From an uncultured Burkholderiales bacterium (GTDB lineage Bacteria; Pseudomonadota; Gammaproteobacteria; Burkholderiales; Burkholderiaceae_C), in the NCBI GenBank assembly GCA_903832625.1, contig CAILCI010000003.1, forward strand, positions 1 to 48,875: 48,875 nt of DNA. The letters are read 5' to 3'. Within the stretch, counting starts at the first letter, position 1; each line of letters begins with the position of its first letter. This document shows, piece after piece, positions 8,680-17,419 of the stretch. The notes below the pieces were generated by a model. That model was not told where the DNA came from. It made no database searches and saw only the letters and a program-made list of their open reading frames with translations. The position numbers were made by a program, and so were the translations under genes.

Positions 8680-9441
8680 TCAGTTTGACCAGCCGCCGTC
8701 AATGATTTGCGCCGTGCCGCTGGTAAAGCTCGATTCATCGCTGGCGAGGTAAACCGCCAAGGCGGCAATTTCGTCCACCCGCCCGACGCGACCCATGGGT
8801 TGACGCGCCACAAAGGCAGCCTCGACTTGGGCAACGGTTTGACCGCTGGCTTGGGCTTGCGCCGCGATGCGCTCACGCAGCGAAGGCGATTCCACCGTGC
8901 CGGGACAAATTGCGTTGCAACGCACACCGCGTGTGATGTAGTCCGCCGCGACCGCTTTGGTCAGCCCAATGATGGCCGCTTTGGTTGCGCCATACACAAA
9001 GCGGTTGGGCGCGCCTTTGATGCTGCCCGCCACCGAAGCCACGTTGATGATGGAGCCATGACCGCGCGCCAGCATGGCGGGCAAAAAGGCTTTGATCATT
9101 CGAAACTGCGAGCGCACATTGAGGGTGAAAGCAAAGTCCCATTCTTCTTCGGTGCAATCGAGCACCGTGCCGGAATGCACAAAACCTGCGCCGTTGAAGA
9201 GCACATCGACTTGGCTGTATTTGGCGGCAGCGGCTTGAATGGCAGCGGGGTTCATCACATCGAGCAACTCGGTGGTGCAGCCGCATTCTTGTTGCAGCGA
9301 GGCCAAGGTTTGCGCATTGACATCGGTGGCAATGACCTTTGCGCCTTGTTGCACAAAGGCCAGTGCAGTGGCGCGGCCTATGCCTTGACCCGCAGCGGTG
9401 ACCAAGGCGGTTTTGCCTGCGAGGCGGTGTGAGCTTGTCAT
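8680..9441 (-). CDS. SDR dehydrogenase, BDH2 / 2-keto-3-deoxy-L-fuconate dehydrogenase-like
   Basis: This 253-residue cytosolic NAD(P)-dependent short-chain dehydrogenase has a TAAGQGIG nucleotide loop (15-22), Asp40 at the end of beta-2 favouring NAD, and the triad Ser136, Tyr150, Lys154. The stretch VLDCTEEEWDFAFTLNVRS and the C-terminal SGTAQIIDGGWS closely resemble the BDH2 subfamily as remembered, whose bacterial members oxidise 2-keto-3-deoxy sugar acids. That fits its place between two dehydratase genes that would make such acids. ATG 9441 has AGGAGA upstream. The substrate is inferred from context. Confidence 0.8.
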   Translation of the reverse strand: MTSSHRLAGKTALVTAAGQGIGRATALAFVQQGAKVIATDVNAQTLASLQQECGCTTELLDVMNPAAIQAAAAKYSQVDVLFNGAGFVHSGTVLDCTEEEWDFAFTLNVRSQFRMIKAFLPAMLARGHGSIINVASVAGSIKGAPNRFVYGATKAAIIGLTKAVAADYITRGVRCNAICPGTVESPSLRERIAAQAQASGQTVAQVEAAFVARQPMGRVGRVDEIAALAVYLASDESSFTSGTAQIIDGGWSN

Positions 9442-9478
9442 GGGTGTCTCCTGTATTTTGTTGTGTTCAAGGGCTGAA

Positions 9479-10231
9479 TCAGCCACGGCCAACGTAGGGC
9501 ATTTGCGAAGCCATGACGGTGACAGTCAGAATGTTGGCCGACAAGGGCAGGCGCGCCATGGTCATGAAGGTGTCAACCACGGCCGACATGTCCATGCGGG
9601 CTTCGGGTTTGATGCTGCCATCGGCTTGGTGAACGCCTTGGGTCATGCGCAAAGTCATGTCGCTAGCGACGTTGCCAATGTCGATTTGGCCGACGGCAAT
9701 GTTCATGCTGCGACCATCCAAATTGGCGGCTTTGGTCAAGCCGCTGATGGCGTGTTTGGTGGCTGTGTAGGCGATAGAGCCTGGGCGCGGCACATGCGCC
9801 GAAATTGAGCCGTTGTTGATGATGCGCCCGCCTTGTGGGGATTGCTCTTGCATTTGTTTGAAGGCGTGCGAGAGGCAATAAAACGCGCCGTTCAAGTTCA
9901 CATCCACGGCTTGTCGCCATGTGTCTGCGGCCATGTCGCCGGGCAAGGTGTAGGGCAGCGAAATGCCGGCGTTGTTGAACAACAAATCAACGCGGCCAAA
10001 GTGCTTGACCACCGTGGCAAATAAGGCGGCCACTTCTGCGTCTTTGGACACATCGGTGGGCACGGCCAGTGCATGGCTGGCGTGCTCGCCCGCTTCGGCA
10101 ATGGTGGCTTGTAAGGCGTCAGCGCGACGCCCAACGAGTGCGACCTTCCAGCCGTCTTTTAAAAGCGCCAAAGCGCACGCTTTGCCAATGCCCGAGCTCG
10201 CGCCCGTGACGACTGCTACTTGTGTTGTCAT
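9479..10231 (-). CDS. SDR family oxidoreductase
   Basis: This 250-residue short-chain dehydrogenase has the TGASSGIG cofactor loop (9-16), NNAG near 86-89, and catalytic Ser142, Tyr155, Lys159. Arg35-Arg36 after beta-2 suggest NADP(H). ATG 10231 follows a GAGGAA site, only 8 bases after the dehydratase gene. It is the second gene of the minus-strand sugar-acid operon, so it probably oxidises or reduces a sugar acid or its keto form. No specific subfamily is recognised. The C-terminus (MPYVGRG) lacks the usual IDGG ending of sugar SDRs, which marks it off from its neighbours. Confidence 0.85.
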   Translation of the reverse strand: MTTQVAVVTGASSGIGKACALALLKDGWKVALVGRRADALQATIAEAGEHASHALAVPTDVSKDAEVAALFATVVKHFGRVDLLFNNAGISLPYTLPGDMAADTWRQAVDVNLNGAFYCLSHAFKQMQEQSPQGGRIINNGSISAHVPRPGSIAYTATKHAISGLTKAANLDGRSMNIAVGQIDIGNVASDMTLRMTQGVHQADGSIKPEARMDMSAVVDTFMTMARLPLSANILTVTVMASQMPYVGRG

Positions 10232-10238
10232 GTGTTCC

Positions 10239-11975
10239 TCAATGGTTGTCTTTGGGTACGGCGCTGCCACGTTTGCCGCGTAAAAAGTCTAAGTCTGCGC
10301 CTTCGTCGGCTTGTAGCACATGGTCGATGTAGAGCTTCCAATAACCGCTGTCCATGGGCGGCGTGGGCGCTGTCCATGCGGCGCGTCGTTGGGCGAGCTC
10401 TGCGTCGTCCACATGCAAATGCAGTGAACGCTTGGGCACATCCAAGGTGATCAAGTCGCCGTTTCGCACCAGTGCCAGCGTGCCACCAGCGGCGGCTTCG
10501 GGCGCGGTGTGCAGCACGACCGTGCCGTAGGCAGTGCCGCTCATGCGGGCGTCGCTGATGCGCACCATGTCGGTGATGCCTTTGCGCAGCACCTTGGGCG
10601 GCAGCGGCATATTGCCGACTTCGGCCATGCCGGGATAGCCTTTGGGGCCGCAGTTTTTGAGCACCAAAATGCAGTGTTCATCGACGTCCAAGTTTTCGTC
10701 GTCAATGCGGGCATGAAAGTCGTTGCTGTCTTCAAACACCACGGCGCGTCCGGTGTGCGTCATGAGCGCAGGTGTGGCCGCACTGGGTTTGATGACTGCA
10801 CCGCGTGGCGCCAAGTTGCCGCGCAGCACAGCAATGCCTGCTTTGTCTTTGAACGGCTGGTCGAACGACTTGATGACCTCGGGGTTGTAGTTTTGCGCTT
10901 GCGCCACGTTCTCGCCCACGGTTTTGCCGTTGGCGGTGATGACTTCGGTGTGCAGCAAGTGCACAATCTCTTTCATCACTGCGGGCAAGCCGCCCGCGTA
11001 GCAAAAGTCTTCCATCAGGTATTGGCCGGAGGGCTGTAAATTCACCAAGCACGGCAGTTCGCTGGCCAAACGGTCAAAGTCGTCGATGCTCAAAGGCACG
11101 CCCAAGCGCCCTGCAATCGCCACCAAATGGATGACGGCATTGGTGCTGCCACCAATCGCGGCCAAGGTGCGAATGGCGTTTTCAAAGGCTTCGCGGGTCA
11201 GGATCTGCGAGAGCTTCACGTCGTCGTGCACCATTTGCACAATGCGTCGTCCTGCTTCACGCGCCAGCACATTGCGTCTGCCATCGACTGCCGGGTAGGC
11301 CGCGTTGCCGGGCAAGCCCACGCCCAAAGCTTCAACCATGCTGGCCATGGTGCTGGCGGTGCCCATGGTCATGCAGTGGCCGTGGCTGCGGTGCATGCAG
11401 CTCTCAGCCTCGAAAAAATCTTGCAGCTTCAAGGTGCCTGCGCGCACTTGCTCGCTCATGCTCCACACGCCTGTGCCAGAGCCGAGTTCTTGGCCGCGCC
11501 ATTTGCCGTTGAGCATGGGGCCGCCGCTCACGCCAATCGTCGGCAAGTCCACGCTGGACGCGCCCATCAACAGCGATGGCGTGGTCTTGTCGCAGCCCAT
11601 CAACAGCACCACGCCGTCAATCGGGTTGCCGCGAATGCTCTCTTCCACATCCATGGACGCCAAGTTGCGATACAGCATGGCGGTGGGACGCAACAAGGTT
11701 TCGCCCAACGACATGACGGGAAACTCCAGCGGAAAACCGCCCGCTTCGTAAACACCGATCTTGACCTGCTCGGCCAAAGTGCGGAAATGCGAGTTGCACG
11801 GCGTGAGTTCGCTGAAGGTGTTGCAGATGCCGATGACAGGACGACCATCGAACTGGTCATGCGGCACGCCTTTGCCTTTGACCCAACTGCGGTAGGCAAA
11901 ACCATCGCGGTCTTGTCGGCCAAACCACTGCTGGCTGCGCAGGTCTTCGGGACGTTTTTTGGGTGATTGGCTCAT
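10239..11975 (-). CDS. IlvD/Edd-family aldonate dehydratase (L-arabinonate/D-xylonate dehydratase-like)
   Basis: Enzymes of this family remove water from a dihydroxy or sugar acid with an Fe-S cluster. The 578-residue protein has cysteines at 60 (ELTPC), 128 (MGCDKTTP) and 201 (HGHCMTMG). These match, to within one residue, the [2Fe-2S] ligands remembered for the L-arabinonate dehydratase branch. GGPMLNGK (near 151-158) and GGSTNAVIHL also fit. The N-terminus RSQQWFGRQDRDGF is typical of sugar-acid rather than branched-chain amino acid enzymes. ATG 11975 is chosen because the longer frame lacks a family-like N-terminus. It is first in the operon uphill of two SDRs and uxaA. The exact aldonate is unknown. 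Confidence 0.85.
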   Translation of the reverse strand: MSQSPKKRPEDLRSQQWFGRQDRDGFAYRSWVKGKGVPHDQFDGRPVIGICNTFSELTPCNSHFRTLAEQVKIGVYEAGGFPLEFPVMSLGETLLRPTAMLYRNLASMDVEESIRGNPIDGVVLLMGCDKTTPSLLMGASSVDLPTIGVSGGPMLNGKWRGQELGSGTGVWSMSEQVRAGTLKLQDFFEAESCMHRSHGHCMTMGTASTMASMVEALGVGLPGNAAYPAVDGRRNVLAREAGRRIVQMVHDDVKLSQILTREAFENAIRTLAAIGGSTNAVIHLVAIAGRLGVPLSIDDFDRLASELPCLVNLQPSGQYLMEDFCYAGGLPAVMKEIVHLLHTEVITANGKTVGENVAQAQNYNPEVIKSFDQPFKDKAGIAVLRGNLAPRGAVIKPSAATPALMTHTGRAVVFEDSNDFHARIDDENLDVDEHCILVLKNCGPKGYPGMAEVGNMPLPPKVLRKGITDMVRISDARMSGTAYGTVVLHTAPEAAAGGTLALVRNGDLITLDVPKRSLHLHVDDAELAQRRAAWTAPTPPMDSGYWKLYIDHVLQADEGADLDFLRGKRGSAVPKDNH

Positions 11976-12033
11976 GGCTTGTCTCTTTTTACTGGTTTCC
12001 CCGAAGCAGTCTTCGCGGCAAGCGAGCATATTA

Positions 12034-12044
12034 TGGTATGACGA
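12034..12044. promoter_or_regulatory. Candidate FadR/GntR-type operator in the divergent promoter region
   Basis: TGGTATGACGA fits the FadR-subfamily consensus TNGTNNNACNA at all six fixed positions. It lies between the divergent dehydratase operon (start 11975) and the 2-hydroxyacid dehydrogenase gene (start 12082). A related site occurs at 13079. The FCD-type regulator encoded at 20140 is the obvious candidate to bind it. Binding is inferred. Confidence 0.5.
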
Positions 12045-12081
12045 TTGAAAACCCAACCCGTGAAAGCCCTAGGAGCCCGAT

Positions 12082-13038
12082 TTGTCTTCCATTGATGTCT
12101 TGTCCGTGACTAAACTTTCGCCTTTTTACGAGGCTCATCTGCGCCAACACTTTGCGCTGCACGACCGCCTGCACGAGAGCGACCCCGCAGCGTTTGCGAA
12201 GATTGCGCCACAAATCCGCGCCATTGCGGCCAGCGGCGAATCCAAGGTCAGCGCGGAGTTGATGGCGAAATTGCCCGCTTTAGAAATCATCTCCGTCTTT
12301 GGTGTGGGCTATGACGGTATTGACACCCAAGCCGCCAAAGCGCGTGGCGTGATGGTCACGCACACACCCAATGTGCTCAACGACGACGTGGCTGATTTGG
12401 CTATGGGGCTCATGCTCGCCGCCGCGCGCCAACTGCCCGCCGCCGACCGCTATGTCAAAGACGGCAAATGGCCAAACGGCCCCATGCCCTTGGCGCGCAA
12501 AGTGTCGGGCGCAAGGCTGGGCATTGTGGGCATGGGTCGCATTGGTCAAGCCATTGCTGCACGCGCCCAGGCTTTTGGCATGCACATCGCCTACACCGCA
12601 CGCAGTGCCAAGGCAGACATAGCGCATCGCTATGTCGCCACGCCCACCGCCTTGGCGGCTGAGAGCGATTACCTGGTGGTCATCACACCCGGCGGCGCAG
12701 GCACACGCAAGCTCATCAACGCCGCGGTGTTGGCAGCATTGGGTACCAAAGGCATTTTGGTGAACGTGGCGCGTGGCTCGGTGGTCGATGAAGCCGCGCT
12801 GATTGAGGCCTTGCAAAACGGTGTGATTGGCGGTGCGGGTTTGGACGTGTTTGAAAACGAGCCCAACGTGCCCGAGGCTTTGCGCCAGATGCCGCATGTG
12901 GTGCTTGCCCCCCATATTGGCAGCGCCACCACCAACACCCGTCAAGCCATGGGTGACTTGGCGTTCAACAACATGCACCACCATTTTTCTGGCAAAGCGG
13001 TGCTCACGCCCGTGCCCGAATGTGCGCCCAAGGGTTAA
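12082..13038 (+). CDS. D-isomer-specific 2-hydroxyacid dehydrogenase (2-ketogluconate/hydroxypyruvate reductase-like)
   Basis: This NAD(P)-dependent cytosolic oxidoreductase probably reduces a 2-keto acid such as 2-ketogluconate, glyoxylate or hydroxypyruvate. Its 318 residues carry the Rossmann motif GIVGMGRIGQ (147-156) and the catalytic triad Arg231 (VNVARGSVVDE), Glu260 (DVFENEP) and His278 (APHIGSAT). The length and motifs match the GhrB/2-ketogluconate reductase branch. Translation starts at TTG 12082, supported by AGGAG six bases upstream and no better in-frame start nearby. It stands first in the plus-strand half of the sugar-acid island. The substrate is inferred. Confidence 0.85.
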   Translation: MSSIDVLSVTKLSPFYEAHLRQHFALHDRLHESDPAAFAKIAPQIRAIAASGESKVSAELMAKLPALEIISVFGVGYDGIDTQAAKARGVMVTHTPNVLNDDVADLAMGLMLAAARQLPAADRYVKDGKWPNGPMPLARKVSGARLGIVGMGRIGQAIAARAQAFGMHIAYTARSAKADIAHRYVATPTALAAESDYLVVITPGGAGTRKLINAAVLAALGTKGILVNVARGSVVDEAALIEALQNGVIGGAGLDVFENEPNVPEALRQMPHVVLAPHIGSATTNTRQAMGDLAFNNMHHHFSGKAVLTPVPECAPKG

Positions 13039-13078
13039 CCCAAAACCTCGGGAAACTCCGCATTTCAGACCTATTCAA

Positions 13079-13089
13079 TCATCATACGA
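13079..13089. promoter_or_regulatory. Second candidate FadR/GntR-type operator, before the ABC transporter operon
   Basis: Read on the minus strand this is TCGTATGATGA, matching the 12034 site at 9 of 11 bases and the TNGTNNNACNA consensus with one mismatch. It overlaps a weak candidate -10 (TACGAT, 13085-13090) with TTTCAG 16 bases upstream. A repressor bound here would block the importer and idonate gene operon. Confidence 0.4.
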
Positions 13090-13140
13090 TAGCACCTTGG
13101 TCAGCATAGGCCGACTTCCTACACACTCAGGAGACAACAG

Positions 13141-14532
13141 ATGAAACTCAAAACTTGGCTCACCGGCGCGCTCATTGCCGCTGGCTTGGTGACGGCTGCG
13201 GGGCCGGCCATGTCGCAAGACAAGGAACAAAAACTCACCGTCTGGTGGGTCAAAGGCTTTTACAAAGCCGAAGACGATGCTTTGTTTGCCGCGATCAAAA
13301 AATTCGAAGACAAAAACAAAAACATCAAGATCGACTTGTCGCAGTACCCAATTCAAGACATGATCCCCAAAACCGTGGCGGCGCTCGATTCGGGCAGCCC
13401 ACCCGATGTGGCCTATGCCGATGTCTACGACTTCCAAGTCACGGCCAAATGGGCATATGACGGCAAGCTCGAAGACATCACCAGCGTGATCGACAAAGTG
13501 CGCAACCAGTTCGAACCCGCTGCGCTCTCGACCACCTTCCTCTACAACAACGTGGCAAAAAACCGCGCTTACTACGCCTACCCCATCAAGCAGCAAACCA
13601 TGCACATCGTGTATTGGAAAGACATGCTGGCCGAGGCAGGTTTTCAGTCCAGCGACATTCCCACCACTTGGAAAGAGTATTGGAATTTCTGGTGTGACAA
13701 AGTGCAACCCGCCTACCGCCAAAAAACAGGCAAACGCGGATTTGCCACGGGCTTTCCGATGGGCGTGGATTCGAGCGACGCATTCTTCTCATTCTTGACC
13801 TTCATGGACGCCTACAACGTCAAACTGGTCAACGATTCAGGCAAGTTGCTGGTGGACGATCCTTCTGTTCGTCAAGGCCTCATCAACGCCATGAATGACT
13901 ATGTGACGCCTTACACCAAAGGCTGCACACCACCGTCATCGACCAGCTGGAAAGACCCGGACAACAACGTCGCGTTCCACAACCGCACCACCATCATGAC
14001 GCACAACGCCACAATTTCTATTGCGGCCAAGTGGTTGGATGACATGAACAACCCTGCGTTGACCCAAGAACAACGTGATTTGGGCAAGAAGAACTACTAC
14101 GACAACATCTTGACCGCAGGCTTTCCAGCCAAACCTGATGGCACCAAGATGATCTATCGCACCGCTGTGAAAACCGGCGTGATTTTCAAAGAAGCCAAAA
14201 ACAAAGAAGCCGCCAAAAAGTTTGTCGCTTTCTTGCTGGAAGAACAAAACTTGACGCCGTATGTGGAAGGCTCTTTGGGTCGTTGGTTCCCTGTAACCAA
14301 AGCAGCGCAACAACGCCCCTTCTGGAAAGCCGATCCACACCGTTTGTCGGTCTACAACCAGTACATGTCGGGCACCGTGCCGTTTGAGTTCACCAAGAAC
14401 TACAAGTTCACGGTGTTGAACAACGAAAACGTCTGGGCCAAAGCGATGAACCGCATCATCAACGAAAAAGTGCCCACCGACAAAGCCGTGGACGAGTTGA
14501 TCGCGCGCATCAAAGAAGTCGCCAGCAACTAA
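13141..14532 (+). CDS. ABC sugar transporter, periplasmic solute-binding protein (CUT1 type)
   Basis: This is the periplasmic receptor of a carbohydrate importer, family 1 extracellular solute-binding proteins. The 463-residue precursor has a signal peptide of about 25 residues (KLKTW, then a hydrophobic core, cleavage likely after AMS). The mature protein opens with KLTVWWVKGF and continues with the two-lobed fold, including ALDSGSPPDVAYADVYDFQ. It is followed by a stem-loop and then the two permease and ATPase genes. CUT1 systems usually carry oligosaccharides or polyols. The genes downstream suggest an aldonate or a sugar yielding gluconate or idonate, but the ligand is not readable from the sequence. 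Confidence 0.9.
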   Translation: MKLKTWLTGALIAAGLVTAAGPAMSQDKEQKLTVWWVKGFYKAEDDALFAAIKKFEDKNKNIKIDLSQYPIQDMIPKTVAALDSGSPPDVAYADVYDFQVTAKWAYDGKLEDITSVIDKVRNQFEPAALSTTFLYNNVAKNRAYYAYPIKQQTMHIVYWKDMLAEAGFQSSDIPTTWKEYWNFWCDKVQPAYRQKTGKRGFATGFPMGVDSSDAFFSFLTFMDAYNVKLVNDSGKLLVDDPSVRQGLINAMNDYVTPYTKGCTPPSSTSWKDPDNNVAFHNRTTIMTHNATISIAAKWLDDMNNPALTQEQRDLGKKNYYDNILTAGFPAKPDGTKMIYRTAVKTGVIFKEAKNKEAAKKFVAFLLEEQNLTPYVEGSLGRWFPVTKAAQQRPFWKADPHRLSVYNQYMSGTVPFEFTKNYKFTVLNNENVWAKAMNRIINEKVPTDKAVDELIARIKEVASN

Positions 14533-14545
14533 GCTGCGACCAGCA

Positions 14546-14578
14546 CCAGCGCCGCCTCACCAGGTGGGCGCTGGTTTT
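14546..14578 (+). terminator. Intercistronic stem-loop after the binding-protein gene
   Basis: The arms 546-553 (CCAGCGCC) and 567-574 pair perfectly over 8 bp and are followed by TTTTCTCTCTC. This is either a partial terminator or an mRNA-stabilising loop. Such structures are common after binding-protein genes, where they raise receptor levels above those of the membrane subunits. Confidence 0.65.
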
Positions 14579-14642
14579 CTCTCTCTCGTTTGTTTGAAGT
14601 GCTTCGGTCTCACAACCGCAGCGCTTGAGGTGACTGTTGCCC

Positions 14643-15500
14643 ATGACTGCTCAAACTCTTTCGCTCACACCGCCGCACAAACGCCTCACGCCCTGGGATT
14701 TTTGGGGGCGCGTCATGGTCGTACCCTATTTGCTGGTGTTCGTGGTGTTCGTGGTCTATCCCGTGTTTTACGGGCTGTGGCTGGCTCGGCATCCGCAAAG
14801 TTATGTGGATTTGTTCAACGATCCCATTTTCTTTCGCAGTTGCATCAACACCTTGGTGTTTCTGGTCATCGGCATCAACCTCAAAATGGTGGTGGCCTTG
14901 GTGCTGTCGGGCTTTTTTGTCACCCAGCGTTGGTGGATCAAGATTGTGGCGGCGCTGTTCATCTTGCCTTGGGCTGTGCCCTCTATTCCGACCATTTTGT
15001 CGGTGCGCTTCATGCTGAACCCCGAGTGGGGCATCATCAACAGCGCGATTTTTCGCTGGACCGGCATCGATGGCCCGAACTGGCTCAACGACCCGACCTT
15101 GGCCTTGATGTTCGCCATCCTCATGCACATCTGGAAATCGCTGCCGTTTTGGACGCTGATTTTGGTCTCGGCGCGCTTGGCCATTCCCAGCGAACAATAC
15201 GAAGCGGCTTCCGTAGACGGCGCGACGAATTGGCAAAAATTCAAATTCATCACTTGGCCGTCGATGCGCTCGCTCTACTTGACGTCCACCATTTTGTCCA
15301 TGATTTGGACACTGGGCGACTTCAACAGCGTCTACTTGCTCACAGGTGGTGGCCCGGCTGATTTGACGCATGTGTTGGCCACGCTGGGCATCCGTTATTT
15401 GCGCTTAGACCAAGTCGATTTGGCGATGGCCTCCATCGTGGTCGCGCTGCCCTTTGTCTTGCCCTTGGTGTATTTCATGATGAAAAGGCTGTCCAAATGA
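14643..15500 (+). CDS. ABC sugar transporter permease 1 (MalF-like)
   Basis: This is one of two inner-membrane subunits of the importer. The roughly 285-residue protein has about six membrane segments, the first near residue 25. The cytoplasmic EAA coupling loop EAASVDGATNWQKF lies near residue 195. ATG 14643 is used; a TTG at 14637 sits at a better distance from GAGGT and could be the real start, adding two residues. The stop overlaps the next permease start by four bases (ATGA). Its length is short for MalF but normal for the wider CUT1 family. Confidence 0.9.
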   Translation: MTAQTLSLTPPHKRLTPWDFWGRVMVVPYLLVFVVFVVYPVFYGLWLARHPQSYVDLFNDPIFFRSCINTLVFLVIGINLKMVVALVLSGFFVTQRWWIKIVAALFILPWAVPSIPTILSVRFMLNPEWGIINSAIFRWTGIDGPNWLNDPTLALMFAILMHIWKSLPFWTLILVSARLAIPSEQYEAASVDGATNWQKFKFITWPSMRSLYLTSTILSMIWTLGDFNSVYLLTGGGPADLTHVLATLGIRYLRLDQVDLAMASIVVALPFVLPLVYFMMKRLSK

Positions 15501-16339
15501 GCCTGAAAAAAATTACCACCGAAGCCAAGCTGCTGCTGATCGGCATTCCATTGACGATTTGGACGCTGCTGCCCATCTACCACATGGTCTTGTTTGCGGT
15601 GTCTCCCAAAGACACCGCCACCAGTGGCGCTTTGTGGCCGGAACACCCGACGCTGCAAAACTTTCACATCGTGTTTCACCGTGAGCATTTCTACCTCGAC
15701 CATTTTTGGTCGCAAATCACCAACTCGCTCACCATCGCCTTGTCGGTGGGCGCGCTGACCTTGATCGTCTCCACCTGCGCAGCCTTTGCCATCAGCCGCT
15801 TAAAGGTGCGCGGTGGGCGCACGGTCATGAATTTGGCCTTGTTCACTTACTTCATTCCAGCGGCTTTTTTGGCGGTTCCCATGTACAAAACCATGGGGCT
15901 CTACGGCATGTTGAACAACCATTGGGCTTTGATTTTGGCCATGGTGACGATTGCCTCGCCCTATTGCATTTGGGTGCTCAAACAAGCCAGCGACAAGTTG
16001 CCGTTTGAGTTGGACGAAGCCGCTCGCATGGACGGCGCCACACCGCTGCAATTGTTTTGGATGGTGTATTTGCCGCTCATGGTGCCTTCGCTGGTAGCGG
16101 TCGGCACGTATGCGCTGCTGTTGGCGTGGAACGAGTATTTGTACGCCTTCTTGCTGCTGTCCAAAGACACCGACGTCACGCTGTCGGTGGCCTTGGGCAA
16201 CTTTTTGTCGGCAGACGATTCGCCTTGGGAGCTGCTCATGGCGACGGGCTTGGTCTATGCCTTGCCTCCGGCTGCGATTTATTACACCTTCAAACGCTAC
16301 ATGGTCTCTGGCTTGACGGCTGGCGCGGTCAAGAGCTGA
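15497..16339 (+). CDS. ABC sugar transporter permease 2 (MalG-like)
   Basis: This is the second membrane subunit of the CUT1 importer: 280 residues, six predicted membrane segments, and the EAA loop DEAARMDGATPLQLFW near residue 175. The first hydrophobic segment follows a short lysine-rich N-terminus (SLKKITTEAKLLL). The ATGA overlap with permease 1 implies coupled translation and equal amounts of the two partners. The ATPase gene follows after 20 bases with AAGGAA as ribosome site. Confidence 0.92.
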   Translation: MSLKKITTEAKLLLIGIPLTIWTLLPIYHMVLFAVSPKDTATSGALWPEHPTLQNFHIVFHREHFYLDHFWSQITNSLTIALSVGALTLIVSTCAAFAISRLKVRGGRTVMNLALFTYFIPAAFLAVPMYKTMGLYGMLNNHWALILAMVTIASPYCIWVLKQASDKLPFELDEAARMDGATPLQLFWMVYLPLMVPSLVAVGTYALLLAWNEYLYAFLLLSKDTDVTLSVALGNFLSADDSPWELLMATGLVYALPPAAIYYTFKRYMVSGLTAGAVKS

Positions 16340-16359
16340 ACATTTAAGGAAACACTAGC

Positions 16360-17415
16360 ATGGCATCGGTTGCTTTTCACAACGTTCAAAAAACCTACGG
16401 CGAAAAAGTCAAGGTCATCCACGGCATCAGCTTTGACATTCAAGACGGCGAATTCGTGGTCTTGGTCGGCCCCTCGGGCTGCGGCAAGAGCACCTTGCTG
16501 CGCATGTTGGCGGGGCTGGAGGAAATTACGGGCGGCGAGATCATGATTGACAACAAAGTCATCAACGATCTGGAGTCCAAAGACCGCGACATTGCGATGG
16601 TGTTCCAAAGCTATGCGCTGTATCCGCACATGACGGTGGGCGAGAACATGGCGTTTTCGCTGCGCCTGCGCAAGGCCGACGCCAAAACCACCGAAGATCG
16701 CGTGGCGCATGCCGCCAAAATTTTGAACCTCGACAAGCTGCTCGACCGCTACCCGCGTGAGCTGTCGGGCGGTCAACGCCAGCGCGTGGCGATGGGACGC
16801 GCCATTGTGCGCGACCCAAAGGTGTTTTTGTTTGACGAACCGCTCTCCAACCTCGACGCCAAACTGCGTGTGGCCATGCGTGCTGAAATCAAAGCGCTGC
16901 ACCAACGCTTGAAAACCACCACGGTGTATGTCACGCACGACCAAATCGAAGCCATGACCATGGCCGACCGCATCGTGGTCATGCACGACGGCATCGTGGA
17001 GCAAATTGGCACACCACTCGAATTGTTCGACCGACCCGGCAATTTGTTTGTCGCGCAATTCATCGGTTCGCCCGCCATGAATGTGTTCAAAGGTCAAGTT
17101 CACAACGGCGGCGTCCAAGCCTTGGGCGCACAGTGGCCCATGCCCGCGCACACGCATGACGTCAACGAAGGTCAAGCGGTGCATTACGGCATTCGCCCCA
17201 CCGATTGGCATTTGGCCGATACAGGCGTGGCCGCCAAAGTGGTGGTGATCGAACCCACGGGCGCTGAAACCGAACTGTTGCTGCAAATTGGCGACCAGCG
17301 CTTCACCTTGGTGATGCACGGACGCACCGAAGTTAAACCCAATGACACGGTGCATCTGCAATTTGACGTCGCCAAAGCCCACTTGTTTGACGGCCAAACC
17401 GAACTTCGTTTGTGA
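16360..17415 (+). CDS. ABC transporter ATPase, MalK/UgpC-like
   Basis: This is the nucleotide-binding subunit that powers the importer on the cytoplasmic side. The 351 residues contain Walker [10 protein letters not shown] (37-45), the Q-loop [11 protein letters not shown], signature [14 protein letters not shown], Walker [14 protein letters not shown], and the switch histidine in [15 protein letters not shown]. These are followed by a C-terminal TOBE/OB regulatory domain of about 110 residues, the hallmark of CUT1 ATPases. It ends four bases before the gluconokinase ATG, so transport and catabolism share one transcript. Confidence 0.95.
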   Translation: MASVAFHNVQKTYGEKVKVIHGISFDIQDGEFVVLVGPSGCGKSTLLRMLAGLEEITGGEIMIDNKVINDLESKDRDIAMVFQSYALYPHMTVGENMAFSLRLRKADAKTTEDRVAHAAKILNLDKLLDRYPRELSGGQRQRVAMGRAIVRDPKVFLFDEPLSNLDAKLRVAMRAEIKALHQRLKTTTVYVTHDQIEAMTMADRIVVMHDGIVEQIGTPLELFDRPGNLFVAQFIGSPAMNVFKGQVHNGGVQALGAQWPMPAHTHDVNEGQAVHYGIRPTDWHLADTGVAAKVVVIEPTGAETELLLQIGDQRFTLVMHGRTEVKPNDTVHLQFDVAKAHLFDGQTELRL

Positions 17416-17419
17416 GCGC

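Noticed and set aside
7425-8705. 426-codon plus-strand frame opposite uxaA
   Set aside because: It mirrors the UxaA coding sequence and has no plausible ribosome site or family features.
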